DNA of 64,000 bases from CAZPQN01 sp964588795 (GCA_964588795.1 CAZPQN010000003.1:43409-107408), one strand, 5' to 3'. Numbered from the stretch's first letter, positions 54,144 through 63,031 are shown. Made by a program: numbers and translations. The notes: a model not told the origin generated them from the sequence alone.

Positions 54144-54554
54144 TTAATAATTGGGATCGTGTTTGTTATCCTCGTCCCAATCATCATCGTTGGGCAGATC
54201 CTTATTCAGTATATTCCAGGGGTCTTCGGAATCATTGATCTCTCCTTCCATGGTCTCATTGAGCTCAAGGTCATCCTCAAATTCGTCCCAGACTTCCTTA
54301 CGTTTCTCAAATTTGGAAGGGTCAATGTCCGGTTCATCGTAATCTTCCCGTTCATTTTTCAACATCTCTTCCCCGTAAAGGCTCATATCAAAGAAATCAA
54401 CGTCTTCGACAATGTCGTTGTAGACCAAGAGCTCCAAAAAATCAAGGTACTTGGAATCCCGCAAATTAACCTTGCAGTGCGGGCAGATCAACGAATGCCG
54501 CAAACCGTCTTCAGTCAGCGTTTGGTTACATTCGGGACAAACTAAATCTTCCAT
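54144..54554 (-). CDS. Small acidic protein with N-terminal zinc ribbon
   Basis: A 136-residue protein starting with CPECNQTLTEDGL and CPHCKVNLR, a four-cysteine zinc ribbon, within the first ~35 residues. The rest is very acidic (runs such as EDYDEPDIDPS and NDDDWDEDNKHD). No enzyme domain is seen; a role in protein or nucleic-acid contact is only a guess. The ATG at 54554 has AGGT upstream; an in-frame TTG 15 bases earlier is weaker. Confidence 0.7.
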   Translation of the reverse strand: MEDLVCPECNQTLTEDGLRHSLICPHCKVNLRDSKYLDFLELLVYNDIVEDVDFFDMSLYGEEMLKNEREDYDEPDIDPSKFEKRKEVWDEFEDDLELNETMEGEINDSEDPWNILNKDLPNDDDWDEDNKHDPNY

Positions 54555-54617
54555 CCATTTACCTATCAATTCCGGCGCTAAATATAATCGCGGAACACCT
54601 GTCGGTCAAGATAATTT

Positions 54618-55139
54618 TCATGAGAATTTCGGCTGACTGGTAGTGATCAATTGCAGGATGCGGCGGTAAGCCGTCTCACATAAACCATCCTTACTTTTAT
54701 TCAGTACCAGGTTAAACAACTTCTCGGCGTGCTCCGATTGAAATCCGATCTTCATCCGCGCCCGCGATTTGGCAACGATATAGGCCGTCGCCGGTTGCGG
54801 TTCGCAATTCAGGTCAGCGGCCACGAATAATTCCATCTGCAATAAATCTAATAATTCCTGGTTCGTTGGTATGCCCTGCTGGTCGAGCTCCGTTACAATC
54901 AAAGGGATAATCAGTGCCGGTTCGATTTCGCGGATAACCGGATAAAGCGACTGATGCATAATCACCCTGACCATTTCCGCCTTTTCTCTGATAAACGGCA
55001 GAAAAACGTGCAGGGCAACCTGGAACTGGATCTGATCATCCGGTAAACAAAACAGATAACGTACCCCGTTACTGGTTTGCACCGCTGGCGGCGGAACATT
55101 TCGGAGGATAGATTGCAGGTTTTTTTTAGTGATACGCAT
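54618..55139 (-). CDS. Hypothetical protein, unrecognised
   Basis: A 173-residue protein that I cannot assign. It starts MRITKKNLQSILRN, has no signal peptide or membrane helix, and is rich in helix-forming residues with the strand-like stretch GVRYLFCLPDDQIQF. It looks coding: the frame is long, the composition is normal, and it precedes two other small genes on the same strand, 63 bp upstream of the zinc-ribbon gene. Its ribosome-binding site is weak. Confidence 0.6.
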   Translation of the reverse strand: MRITKKNLQSILRNVPPPAVQTSNGVRYLFCLPDDQIQFQVALHVFLPFIREKAEMVRVIMHQSLYPVIREIEPALIIPLIVTELDQQGIPTNQELLDLLQMELFVAADLNCEPQPATAYIVAKSRARMKIGFQSEHAEKLFNLVLNKSKDGLCETAYRRILQLITTSQPKFS

Positions 55140-55292
55140 TGTGATTCGCTTGATTTCAAGATGACCGGGTATAGGTCACCAAAAACTGCCCGAAGATAGA
55201 TTTTTTACGGGAAATAATCAATTCTTTTATTCATTACGACGGTTTAATCGCAAACCTCCACCAAAGTTCCCGGCGTTCGTTCCTGCTCCCTT

Positions 55293-55323
55293 CGCCGCTA
55301 CGCAAAAAGACTTTGCAAAGGCG
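55293..55323. repeat. Hairpin-forming intergenic element
   Basis: An inner stem GCAAA/TTTGC with a five-base loop lies within outer CGCC/GGCG arms. It is GC-rich unlike the flanking AT-rich DNA and has no T-run. It may be a copy of a dispersed repeat; a similar TAGCAAAGTC string occurs at 63877-63886, read on the other strand. Confidence 0.35.
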
Positions 55324-55346
55324 CGGGAATGGAATTAATTTAAACT

Positions 55347-55994
55347 ATGACCGTCACAGTGCGTCACCTGCAAAGCCGCCAGCGTTACTTCTTAATTGGG
55401 GCTTTGATAGTTGCCGCCGCACTGCTTCGCTGCGCGAAACCCGAACCCCCGCGGCTTGTTGAACTGAACCATATTGTACCGGACATTTTGTTGGATATTC
55501 GTTATGCGACACCCAATAATTTCGTCGGCGTCACGCTCTACCCTTCCGCGCGCTGTTTTTTAGTCCGGGAAGCTGCCGAAGCCCTGAAAAAGGTTCAGGC
55601 TGATCTAAAGGCGCAAGGGTTCCGGCTGAAAGTCTTCGACGGTTACCGCCCGCTGTCCGTGCAGAAGAAGATGTGGGCCATTCTGCCTAATCCGGACTAC
55701 GTCGCTGATCCCGCCAAAGGTTCACGTCACAATCGCGGCTATGCGGTCGATCTGACACTGGTTGATCTTCGGGGACAGGAAGTTTTAATGCCGACTGAGT
55801 TTGACGATTTTACCGAAAAAGCCCGCCCCGATTATCAAAATTTACCGGCGGATGCCATTCGTCATCGTGAAATCCTGACCGCGGCAATGGTCAAATACGG
55901 CTTTACCCCGATTGTTTCCGAATGGTGGCACTTCGACTTTCACGGTTGGGAAAACAAACCCGTACTCGATATCCCCATCGAAGAATTGAAATAG
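55347..55994 (+). CDS. ddpX: D-alanyl-D-alanine dipeptidase (VanX/DdpX-like) lipoprotein
   Basis: A 215-residue M15-family zinc dipeptidase. A hydrophobic segment ends with LLRC at about residue 29, suggesting a lipoprotein. SRHNRGYAVDLTL gives the HxxxxxxD zinc ligands and EWWHFDF gives the catalytic glutamate and third ligand. DGYRPLSVQ is also conserved. It should cut D-Ala-D-Ala or related dipeptides in the periplasm, which fits scavenging or wall turnover, not necessarily vancomycin resistance; no vanH, vanA or vanRS is present. Confidence 0.88.
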   Translation: MTVTVRHLQSRQRYFLIGALIVAAALLRCAKPEPPRLVELNHIVPDILLDIRYATPNNFVGVTLYPSARCFLVREAAEALKKVQADLKAQGFRLKVFDGYRPLSVQKKMWAILPNPDYVADPAKGSRHNRGYAVDLTLVDLRGQEVLMPTEFDDFTEKARPDYQNLPADAIRHREILTAAMVKYGFTPIVSEWWHFDFHGWENKPVLDIPIEELK

Positions 55995-56007
55995 AAGGAA
56001 ATTGACC

Positions 56008-57210
56008 ATGCAGAGACCAAACATTGGGTTCATTTTTCTAACGTCTTGCCTGACTCTGGGTATGGTGTTCGGGCAGACCGGCACAACCTTGCGACCCGGT
56101 ACGCTCTCGAACGTCGGCATTGATCCTGAACGTTTCCAGCGCGTGGATACTGTCATCGAACAGGAAATTAAAGACGGCAAACTCCCGGGAGCGGTTTTGT
56201 TAGTCGCCCGGAATGGCTTTGTCGTCTATCGCAAAGCCTACGGCAAGGCACAGCTTACCCCCTCTCCCGAACCCATGACAGTAGATAAAATTTTTGACCT
56301 GGCTTCGGTCACTAAACCTGTCGCCACGGCCACCGCACTGCTTTTGCTTGTCGAGCGCGGCCAAATCCGCCTGATTGATCCCGTTACGAAATATATACCC
56401 GAGTTCACGCCCTTCATTTCCGCTGAGGGCGATACGGCGGAAATCCCGTGCATTTATCATCTTTTGACTCACACCTCCGGTTTGCCGGATTACGCCAAAG
56501 CCTCCGACCTGAAAGCTAAATACGGATCGCCGTGTCCGGATCGAGTGGTGCAGACAATTGCCACGATTCCCAAAAAATCCGCCCCGGGAGAAAAATTCAA
56601 ATACAGTTGCCTGGGATATATCACCCTGGCGGAAATCATTCATCGCGTGACCGGAGAAACGATTGACGTCTTTACGCAGAAAAATATTTTCGAGCCCCTG
56701 GGGATGCGCGATACGCGTTACTGCCCGCCGCCGGAATGGCTGCCGCGCATCGCTCCCACCGAACCCTTCGAAGGCAAACTCCTGAGGGGTACCGTGCACG
56801 ATCCATTAGCCATGCTGATGGACGGCAAATCAGGCAACGCCGGATTATTTTCGACCGCCGATGATTTAGCGCTGTTCTGCCAGATGTTGCTCAATCGTGG
56901 CTCCTACGGCAAAACCCAGCTACTGTCACCGCTAACCGTCCAGTTGATGACCACGGTTTATCCTCAGGTCGCTTTTGCCGGACGCGGTTTGGGTTGGGAT
57001 GTCAATTCGGCGTACTCCTCCAATATGGGCGATCTTTTCCCGGCCACGGCCTTCGGGCATACCGGTTTTACCGGCACTTCCGTGGTTGTGGATCCGAACA
57101 CGCAAACGATCATCATTCTGCTGACGAACGCGATTCATGTACGCGGAGGCAAGGTCATCAACTTGCGTTCCCGGGTTGCCAACATCGTCGCGGGCAGTAT
57201 CATCAAGTAA
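56008..57210 (+). CDS. Beta-lactamase-family (class C-like) serine hydrolase, secreted
   Basis: This 400-residue protein has a signal peptide (about 1-24). Penicillin-binding motifs are in order: SVTK in FDLASVTKPVA (nucleophile and lysine), YSCLGY as the YxN-type motif, and HTGFTG in place of KTG. These are typical of esterase or D-aminopeptidase-like family members and not of a resistance beta-lactamase. It may hydrolyse peptides, esters or wall fragments. The ATG at 56008 has AAGGA at a normal distance, unlike the TTG six bases before it. It lies 13 bp after the dipeptidase gene. Confidence 0.87.
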   Translation: MQRPNIGFIFLTSCLTLGMVFGQTGTTLRPGTLSNVGIDPERFQRVDTVIEQEIKDGKLPGAVLLVARNGFVVYRKAYGKAQLTPSPEPMTVDKIFDLASVTKPVATATALLLLVERGQIRLIDPVTKYIPEFTPFISAEGDTAEIPCIYHLLTHTSGLPDYAKASDLKAKYGSPCPDRVVQTIATIPKKSAPGEKFKYSCLGYITLAEIIHRVTGETIDVFTQKNIFEPLGMRDTRYCPPPEWLPRIAPTEPFEGKLLRGTVHDPLAMLMDGKSGNAGLFSTADDLALFCQMLLNRGSYGKTQLLSPLTVQLMTTVYPQVAFAGRGLGWDVNSAYSSNMGDLFPATAFGHTGFTGTSVVVDPNTQTIIILLTNAIHVRGGKVINLRSRVANIVAGSIIK

Positions 57211-57250
57211 GAATTTTCGAACGACAACCGGGGCGCAGTACACCTGGCGT

Positions 57251-58198
57251 CTATTTTTTCAGCCGGACTGTGGTAGCCCCCCAATGGCCGCCGGATTCAT
57301 CCGCAAGGTGAAATTCTGCGACGCAGTTTAGTCTGCCCAAAATGCTGTGGACGGTTTCGCGCAACGCTCCGGTGCCTTTACCGTGAATAATGCGCACATC
57401 AAAAAGTCCTGCTTCAAGACAAGCCGCTAAATAATCCGGAATCAGCGCTTTGATTTCTTGCGGCGAAAAGGTGTGCAGGTCGAGGACACCGTCAATCGGC
57501 AAAGCCAGCGGTTCCTGTTCGGTCTCACTAACTTTGTTAAATGCCTGACGCGCCGCCATAATGAACCGGAGCACCAGATGCGGATCTTTGTCCCCGCGGC
57601 TGTTCTCCAAACCGGTGTGGGCATCAACTCCAGCCGGGCGGACAGTCAGAATGGCTTCCTGCACGTTGAGCGGATTCAGCCCGCCGGCCAGGAACACCGG
57701 TTTGGGCGAATATTCGACCAACCGCCGACTGATTTCCCAGTCGTGAGTTTTACCGGTCGCCCCGGTTGCTCCGGTGGCCGGGTCGTAAGTATCCGTGATA
57801 AAAGCATCCGCCAATCTTTCAAAACGATCCACGGTCTGGCGCAGTTCATCAAAGTTACCTGATCGAATGATCAGGCTCTTGACGATAAATAAGTTGGGGG
57901 CGAGGTTACAAAGATTCTGGACTTCAGACGGATCAATAGCCCCATGCAGTTGGACGTTGGGCATTTTGAGCAAATGGCACAAATCCGCGATTGTTTTGGC
58001 ATCGTCGAGATAGGTGATCAGAACACTTTTTGAGCTGCAGGACAGCTGCGCGATAATTTCTGCGACCTGTTTTTCAGGGAGGTCGGGCTGGTGATAGGCC
58101 AGACGCAGAGGAAAACCGATGAAATCCGCGCCGCAATCGAGCAGCATTTTGGCTTCGTCGGCATTACGAACACCCGCGATCTGGATAAGGTTTCGCAT
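57251..58198 (-). CDS. Fusion of TrpF-like (phosphoribosylanthranilate isomerase) domain and Smr domain
   Basis: In this 315-residue protein, residues 1-~225 are a TIM barrel of the TrpF family: FLAGGLNPLNVQEAI (169-183) and VDAHTGLE (191-198) near the phosphate site, and D136 in FITDTYDP matching the catalytic aspartate. The catalytic cysteine of the first strand (KICG) is A8 in IQIAG, so normal isomerase activity is doubtful. Residues ~234-315 are an Smr domain with LDLHTF (239-244) and HGKGTGALR (272-280), a nucleic-acid or nuclease module known from MutS2 ends. No other trp gene is nearby. A regulatory or new catalytic role is likely. Confidence 0.82.
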   Translation of the reverse strand: MRNLIQIAGVRNADEAKMLLDCGADFIGFPLRLAYHQPDLPEKQVAEIIAQLSCSSKSVLITYLDDAKTIADLCHLLKMPNVQLHGAIDPSEVQNLCNLAPNLFIVKSLIIRSGNFDELRQTVDRFERLADAFITDTYDPATGATGATGKTHDWEISRRLVEYSPKPVFLAGGLNPLNVQEAILTVRPAGVDAHTGLENSRGDKDPHLVLRFIMAARQAFNKVSETEQEPLALPIDGVLDLHTFSPQEIKALIPDYLAACLEAGLFDVRIIHGKGTGALRETVHSILGRLNCVAEFHLADESGGHWGATTVRLKK

Positions 58199-58211
58199 GA
58201 TTTGCCAGGAG

Positions 58212-58438
58212 CTATTTCATCTCTCTTAGGGGCACGGAAAAAAGCACCTTGTTTTCTTTACCATGGAAAGGTAATGCCTGACCGTTTGCCGTATACGCCG
58301 CCACCGAATCCGGAAGCACCTGCCGGTCATCTCGACGAAATTGGGATTTACGGTAAAGGTCAGATTCTCGGCGCTGAACTCAGCGATTTGTGCATTTGCT
58401 ACGATGCAAAGGGCTAAAAGGCTTCCCCCAATTTTCAT
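58212..58438 (-). pseudogene. Small secreted protein gene with apparent frameshift
   Basis: From the ATG at 58438 the frame gives a signal peptide (MKIGGSLLALCIVANA) and continues normally to about NPNFVEMTG. After that, a different frame reads DRQVLPDSVAAYTANGQ and on to SVPLREMK before a stop at 58212, with clearly coding character. The original frame turns arginine-rich there. A one-base change between about 58330 and 58370 would join them. It could be a real mutation or a sequencing error. The joined product would be about 75 residues. It is followed by the TrpF-Smr gene 13 bp downstream. Confidence 0.6.
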
Positions 58439-58501
58439 GGAATCCACTTTTCCACTAGAAATCCGCGAGCCTGGCATATTTGTATTCCCTATTGCAAATC
58501 G

Positions 58502-58530
58502 AAGATAACAATAATTTCCTGCAAAGTCAA
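58502..58530 (-). promoter_or_regulatory. Sigma-70-like promoter for the secreted-protein/TrpF-Smr operon
   Basis: On the minus strand TTGACT (58530-58525) and TATCTT (58507-58502) are 17 bases apart, about 64 bases before the ATG at 58438. This is one of the best promoter matches in the window. Confidence 0.5.
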
Positions 58531-58636
58531 ATATAATGGGAAAAATTTTAAAAATACTGGTGCGATTGCGTATATTAGGCGCCGACTGAAGCTGTGAAAT
58601 GAACTGAATGCAAGCACCGGAAAGAAAAGTAACGCA

Positions 58637-59689
58637 ATGAATAACCGCACGGCGCTTTTAACCCTCGAGGACGGTCATGTTTTCGAGGGTTTTTCTTTTG
58701 GTTATGCGGGTGCGACGGCGGGTGAAGTCGTCTTCAATACGGGCATGGTCGGCTATCCCGAAAGCCTGACCGATCCTTCCTATTACGGACAAATTTTGGT
58801 GCTGACTTATCCGCTTATCGGCAATTATGGCGTGCCGGAGTTTAATCCCGCCAGTGAGGATTTCGAATCAGATAATATTCAAATTAAAGGTCTGGTCGTA
58901 GCTGATTACTCGACGGAATACAGTCACTGGAATGCCCGGCAATCCTTGGCGCACTGGCTGGAATCTCAGCGAGTCCCGGCACTTAGCGGAATTGATACGC
59001 GCCAATTGACTCAAATCCTGCGCGAAAAAGGCACTCTGCTCGGCAAGATAGAATTTGACGACAAAATTGATTTCCATGACCCGAACCGCGATAACCTGGT
59101 CGCGCAGGTGACTTGCGTTCAGCCGACGGTATATGGCAAGGGAAAACGCCGCGTAGCGCTGATGGACTGCGGCTGTAAACGCAGTATCATCAAAGCCCTG
59201 ACGGCAAGAAACTGCGAGGTTCTGCGCTTACCATGGGATGCGGACTTGACTCGGCATGACTTTGGCGGCTTATTGATTTCCAACGGACCCGGCGATCCGC
59301 AGCTGTGCCAGGCCACCATCGCCGCCGTGCAAACCGCCCTGAAAAGCAATGTTCCGATCCTCGGCATCTGCTTAGGCAACCAAATCCTGGCCTTGGCCGC
59401 CGGTGCCAAAACCTACAAATTGAAATATGGACATCGCGGACAGAACCAACCGGTGATTGATAAAACCAGCGGGCGCTGTTTCATCACTTCGCAAAATCAC
59501 GGTTACGCTGTGGACGAAAAAAGTCTCCCGGATGACTGGCTGATCTGGTTCGAAAACCTGAACGATCAAACCAACGAAGGCCTGCGGCATCGCTCGGGAC
59601 GTTTCAGCAGTGTGCAGTTTCATCCGGAGGCCGCTCCGGGTCCGCTCGATACCGGCTTCATTTTCGACCATTTTCTGGAGACGTTGTAG
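58637..59689 (+). CDS. carA: Carbamoyl-phosphate synthase small subunit
   Basis: A 350-residue glutaminase subunit. The N-terminal domain has GEVVFNTGMVGYPESLTDPSY and GNYGVP, the version shared with animal CAD and Bacteroidota. The class I glutaminase has the nucleophile cysteine in GICLGNQ and the catalytic HPE in FHPEAAPG. It releases ammonia from glutamine for carB. The start has only a weak ribosome-binding site (GGAAAG at a distance). A TATAAT at 58532 and TATATT at 58571 are possible -10 boxes without clear -35 partners. Confidence 0.95.
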   Translation: MNNRTALLTLEDGHVFEGFSFGYAGATAGEVVFNTGMVGYPESLTDPSYYGQILVLTYPLIGNYGVPEFNPASEDFESDNIQIKGLVVADYSTEYSHWNARQSLAHWLESQRVPALSGIDTRQLTQILREKGTLLGKIEFDDKIDFHDPNRDNLVAQVTCVQPTVYGKGKRRVALMDCGCKRSIIKALTARNCEVLRLPWDADLTRHDFGGLLISNGPGDPQLCQATIAAVQTALKSNVPILGICLGNQILALAAGAKTYKLKYGHRGQNQPVIDKTSGRCFITSQNHGYAVDEKSLPDDWLIWFENLNDQTNEGLRHRSGRFSSVQFHPEAAPGPLDTGFIFDHFLETL

Positions 59690-59714
59690 TGGATCAAATT
59701 TCAAAGGACAATAT

Positions 59715-59744
59715 GGTTGAGGTCAAGGCTGAGGTCGAGGTCGG
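59715..59744. repeat. Hexanucleotide tandem repeat between carA and carB
   Basis: Five imperfect GGTYRA-type units (GGTTGA, GGTCAA, GGCTGA, GGTCGA, GGTCGG) lie in tandem. They fall inside a 40-codon open frame (59713-59835, plus) that has AAAGGA before its ATG, but the Val-Glu/Lys repeats it encodes look repeat-driven, so I do not call a gene. The rest of the 159-base gap shows nothing else. Confidence 0.5.
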
Positions 59745-59848
59745 ACGAACAAAAACCCACCATCTGTTGTCTTGGTTCCGGGTTCTTGCTGATTCCCGTC
59801 ATAAGATGAAACGACGATTAGTCAATTGCTTATAATGATGACAATCCA

Positions 59849-62800
59849 ATGGTAAAAAAAGTCCTCATCCTCGGCAGTGCGGCACTGAAAATCGGCGAAG
59901 CCGGAGAATTCGACTACTCCGGTAGTCAGGCAATCAAGGCTTTGAAGGAAGAAGGCATTAAAACCATCCTGGTCAATCCCAACATCGCCACCATCCAGAC
60001 TTCGGACGATTTAGCCGACGAGGTTTATTTCCTGCCGGTCAACGCGGCGTTCGTCGAAAAAGTCATCCAGAAGACGCGGCCGGATGGCATTCTGCTGGGA
60101 TTTGGCGGACAGACCGCGCTCAACACCGGCCTGGAATTGCAGCACAGCGGAATTCTGCAAAAGTACGACGTGCAGGTGTTAGGCTCGCCGCTTCAGGCGA
60201 TCATCGACACCGAAGACCGTGCCCGTTTCGTGCGGCGCCTGCGCGAAATCGGTGTTCAAACCGCCCGCAGTCAGGTCGCGACGAATCTGTCTGAAGCGCT
60301 CGCTATCGTTAAAAAATTCGACTTCCCGGTCATTATCCGCATTGCCTATGCCCTGGGTGGCCTGGGTTCGGCAGTCTGCCGCAATCCGGTGGAATTCAAG
60401 GAAAAAGCCGAAAAAGCCCTGAGCTACGCTCCGCAAATTCTGATTGAGGAATACCTCGAAGGCTGGAAAGAAATCGAGTACGAAGTCATGTGTGACCGTT
60501 TCGGCAACTGCCTGACGGTTTGTAACATGGAAAATCTCGATCCGATGGGCATCCACACCGGCGAGAGTATCGTAGTTGCTCCCAGCCAGACTCTCACCAA
60601 TCGCGAGTACCACAAACTGCGTACGATTGCCATCCGGGTGATCCAGCATCTCGGCATTGTGGGAGAATGCAATATTCAATACGCTCTCGATCCGCGCACG
60701 GAAGAGTACCGCGTCATCGAAGTAAACGCCCGCCTCTCGCGCAGTTCCGCCTTGGCTTCCAAAGCCACCGGTTATCCCATCGCCTTTGTCGCCGCCAAAT
60801 TAGCCCTGGGATATGGCTTGCATGAATTGCCCAACAAGGTCACCCGCTCAACGACAGCCTTTTTTGAACCCGCGCTCGATTACGTGGTCGTCAAAATTCC
60901 ACGCTGGGACTTGAAAAAATTCCGTTTAGTGAACCGCCAGATCGGTTCGGGCATGAAGTCGGTGGGCGAAGTCATGGCGATCGGACGGACATTCGCCGAA
61001 GCCCTGCAGAAAGGCTTGCGCATGCTGGAGACTGGCGCGCTCGGCGTGGTGGGCAATGATCTACAATTTATCAATGACCTGGAAAAGGAACTGCGCGAAC
61101 CGACCGAGGAACGCATCTTTGCCGTCGTCCAGGCGCTCGAGACCGGTTATTCGGTCGAGAGGATCAACCAGTTGACTCATATCGACGGCTGGTTTCTACG
61201 CAAAATCCGGGCTATCGTCGAACTGGCTCAGGAATTGAAAAACCATGTACATCAGCCATTGCCGGATGAACTGCTCAAACGCGCCAAACAAAGCGGCTTT
61301 TCCGACCGGCAGATCGCGCATTTAACTGAGCAATCCGCCGCGGCTATCCACAATCAGCGGGTTAAAATTGACCTGCATCCGCACCTGCTGCAAATTGATA
61401 CTCTAGCGGCGGAATTTCCGGCCGTCACCAATTACCTTTATTTGAGTTATAATACCGGACACACCGACATCGACCAGACCGATCCCAACACCGTCATAGT
61501 GCTCGGTTCGGGCGCCTATCGCATCGGTAGTTCCGTCGAGTTCGACTGGTCTTGCGTGAACTGCGGTAAAACCTTGCGACGCCTGGGATACAAAACGGTG
61601 ATGCTGAATTACAATCCCGAAACGGTCAGCACCGATTATGACGAATCCGATTATCTGGTTTTCGACGAAATCAATTTCGAGAATGTCGTCGAACTGTATC
61701 GTCACTTCCAGGCGCTGGGCGTGGTGGTTTCGATGGGCGGTCAGATTCCGAATAATCTCGCGCTGAAATTGCATAAATCCGGCATTCGCATATTGGGCAC
61801 CTCCGCCGAAAGCATCGACCGCGCCGAAAATCGCCGCAAATTTTCCGACTTGTTAGATCAGTTGATGATTGATCAACCGATCTGGCAGGAAATCACTTCC
61901 CTGGAAGCGGCGCGTCAATTCGCCCGCCAGGTAGACTTTCCCGTGCTTATCCGTCCCTCGTATGTGTTAAGCGGCGCGGCGATGGCCGTGGCTTCCAACG
62001 ACGAGGAACTGAGTCAGTACTTGCAGAAAGCCGTAACCATTTCACCCGAACATCCGACGGTCATCAGCAAGTTTCTCGAAAACGCCAAGGAAATCGAATA
62101 CGACGCCGTCGCGCAAAACGGTAACATCCTCATTTATGCCATCTCTGAGCACGTCGAAAATGCCGGCGTGCATAGTGGCGATGCGACCCTGGTTCTGCCC
62201 CCGCAACGTACTTATCTCGAAACGGTGCGGCGCATCCGCCTGATCGCCCGCAAAATCGCCAAAGCCCTGAACATCAACGGGCCTTTCAACATCCAGTTCA
62301 TCGCCAAGCAAAATGAGGTCAAAGTCATCGAATGCAACTTACGGGCTTCGCGCAGTTTTCCCTTTGTTTCCAAGGTACTGAAGAAAAATTTCATCGAGAT
62401 TGCCACCGAGGTTATTATGCGTGTACCTACCGCGCCGGTGACGCTCTCGCTATTCGAGCTCAACCACGTTGGAGTCAAGGCTCCGCAATTTTCATTCACG
62501 CGCCTGCAGGGCGCCGATCCGACCTCGGGAGTGGAAATGGCCTCCACCGGCGAAGTCGCCTGTCTGGGAGACGACTTCGATGAAGCCTTTTTAAAGGCCT
62601 TGATCTCAGTGGGTTATCGCTTCCCCATCCGTAGCGTGTTGGTTTCCACCGGCGCAATCGAATCCAAAGCCGAACTGCTCGTGGGCGTTCAGCGTCTGCA
62701 GGCCCAGGGCGTAAAAATCTACGCGACACACGGCACGGCGCACTTTCTGCAAAGCAACGGTGTAAATGCTGGCGAACTGAACTGGCCGCTGGAGCAAACG

Positions 62801-63028
62801 GCGCCCAATGTACTCGATTTTATCCGCGAGCGGCGAGTAGATCTGGTCATCAACATCCCGAAAAATTACCAGACGGAGGAATTGACCAATGGTTATCTTA
62901 TCCGACGCACCGCGGCCGATTTTAATGTCATGCTGATTACCAACCGGCAGATTGCCATGCGGTTGTTCGAGGCTCTCGGACGCTCCGAACCGGTCGAACT
63001 GAAAGCCAAACCCTGGGGAGAATATTAG
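59849..63028 (+). CDS. carB: Carbamoyl-phosphate synthase large subunit
   Basis: This 1059-residue enzyme has two homologous ATP-grasp halves and a C-terminal MGS-like allosteric domain (from about 930). The first half opens with LILGSAALKIGEAGEFDYSG, as in CAD and Bacteroidota, and the second with VIVLGSGAYRIGSSVEFDW. IEVNARLSRSSALASKATGYP and IECNLRASRSFPFVSK are the metal-binding repeats of the two halves. It makes carbamoyl phosphate for arginine and pyrimidine synthesis. No ribosome-binding site is visible before the ATG. Confidence 0.96.
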   Translation: MVKKVLILGSAALKIGEAGEFDYSGSQAIKALKEEGIKTILVNPNIATIQTSDDLADEVYFLPVNAAFVEKVIQKTRPDGILLGFGGQTALNTGLELQHSGILQKYDVQVLGSPLQAIIDTEDRARFVRRLREIGVQTARSQVATNLSEALAIVKKFDFPVIIRIAYALGGLGSAVCRNPVEFKEKAEKALSYAPQILIEEYLEGWKEIEYEVMCDRFGNCLTVCNMENLDPMGIHTGESIVVAPSQTLTNREYHKLRTIAIRVIQHLGIVGECNIQYALDPRTEEYRVIEVNARLSRSSALASKATGYPIAFVAAKLALGYGLHELPNKVTRSTTAFFEPALDYVVVKIPRWDLKKFRLVNRQIGSGMKSVGEVMAIGRTFAEALQKGLRMLETGALGVVGNDLQFINDLEKELREPTEERIFAVVQALETGYSVERINQLTHIDGWFLRKIRAIVELAQELKNHVHQPLPDELLKRAKQSGFSDRQIAHLTEQSAAAIHNQRVKIDLHPHLLQIDTLAAEFPAVTNYLYLSYNTGHTDIDQTDPNTVIVLGSGAYRIGSSVEFDWSCVNCGKTLRRLGYKTVMLNYNPETVSTDYDESDYLVFDEINFENVVELYRHFQALGVVVSMGGQIPNNLALKLHKSGIRILGTSAESIDRAENRRKFSDLLDQLMIDQPIWQEITSLEAARQFARQVDFPVLIRPSYVLSGAAMAVASNDEELSQYLQKAVTISPEHPTVISKFLENAKEIEYDAVAQNGNILIYAISEHVENAGVHSGDATLVLPPQRTYLETVRRIRLIARKIAKALNINGPFNIQFIAKQNEVKVIECNLRASRSFPFVSKVLKKNFIEIATEVIMRVPTAPVTLSLFELNHVGVKAPQFSFTRLQGADPTSGVEMASTGEVACLGDDFDEAFLKALISVGYRFPIRSVLVSTGAIESKAELLVGVQRLQAQGVKIYATHGTAHFLQSNGVNAGELNWPLEQTAPNVLDFIRERRVDLVINIPKNYQTEELTNGYLIRRTAADFNVMLITNRQIAMRLFEALGRSEPVELKAKPWGEY

Positions 63029-63031
63029 CGC

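Noticed and set aside
55347..57210. Vancomycin-resistance locus, suggested by the VanX-like dipeptidase and a beta-lactamase-fold protein
   Set aside because: No VanH, VanA-type ligase or VanRS is present, and the hydrolase has HTG in place of KTG, so wall turnover or scavenging is more likely.
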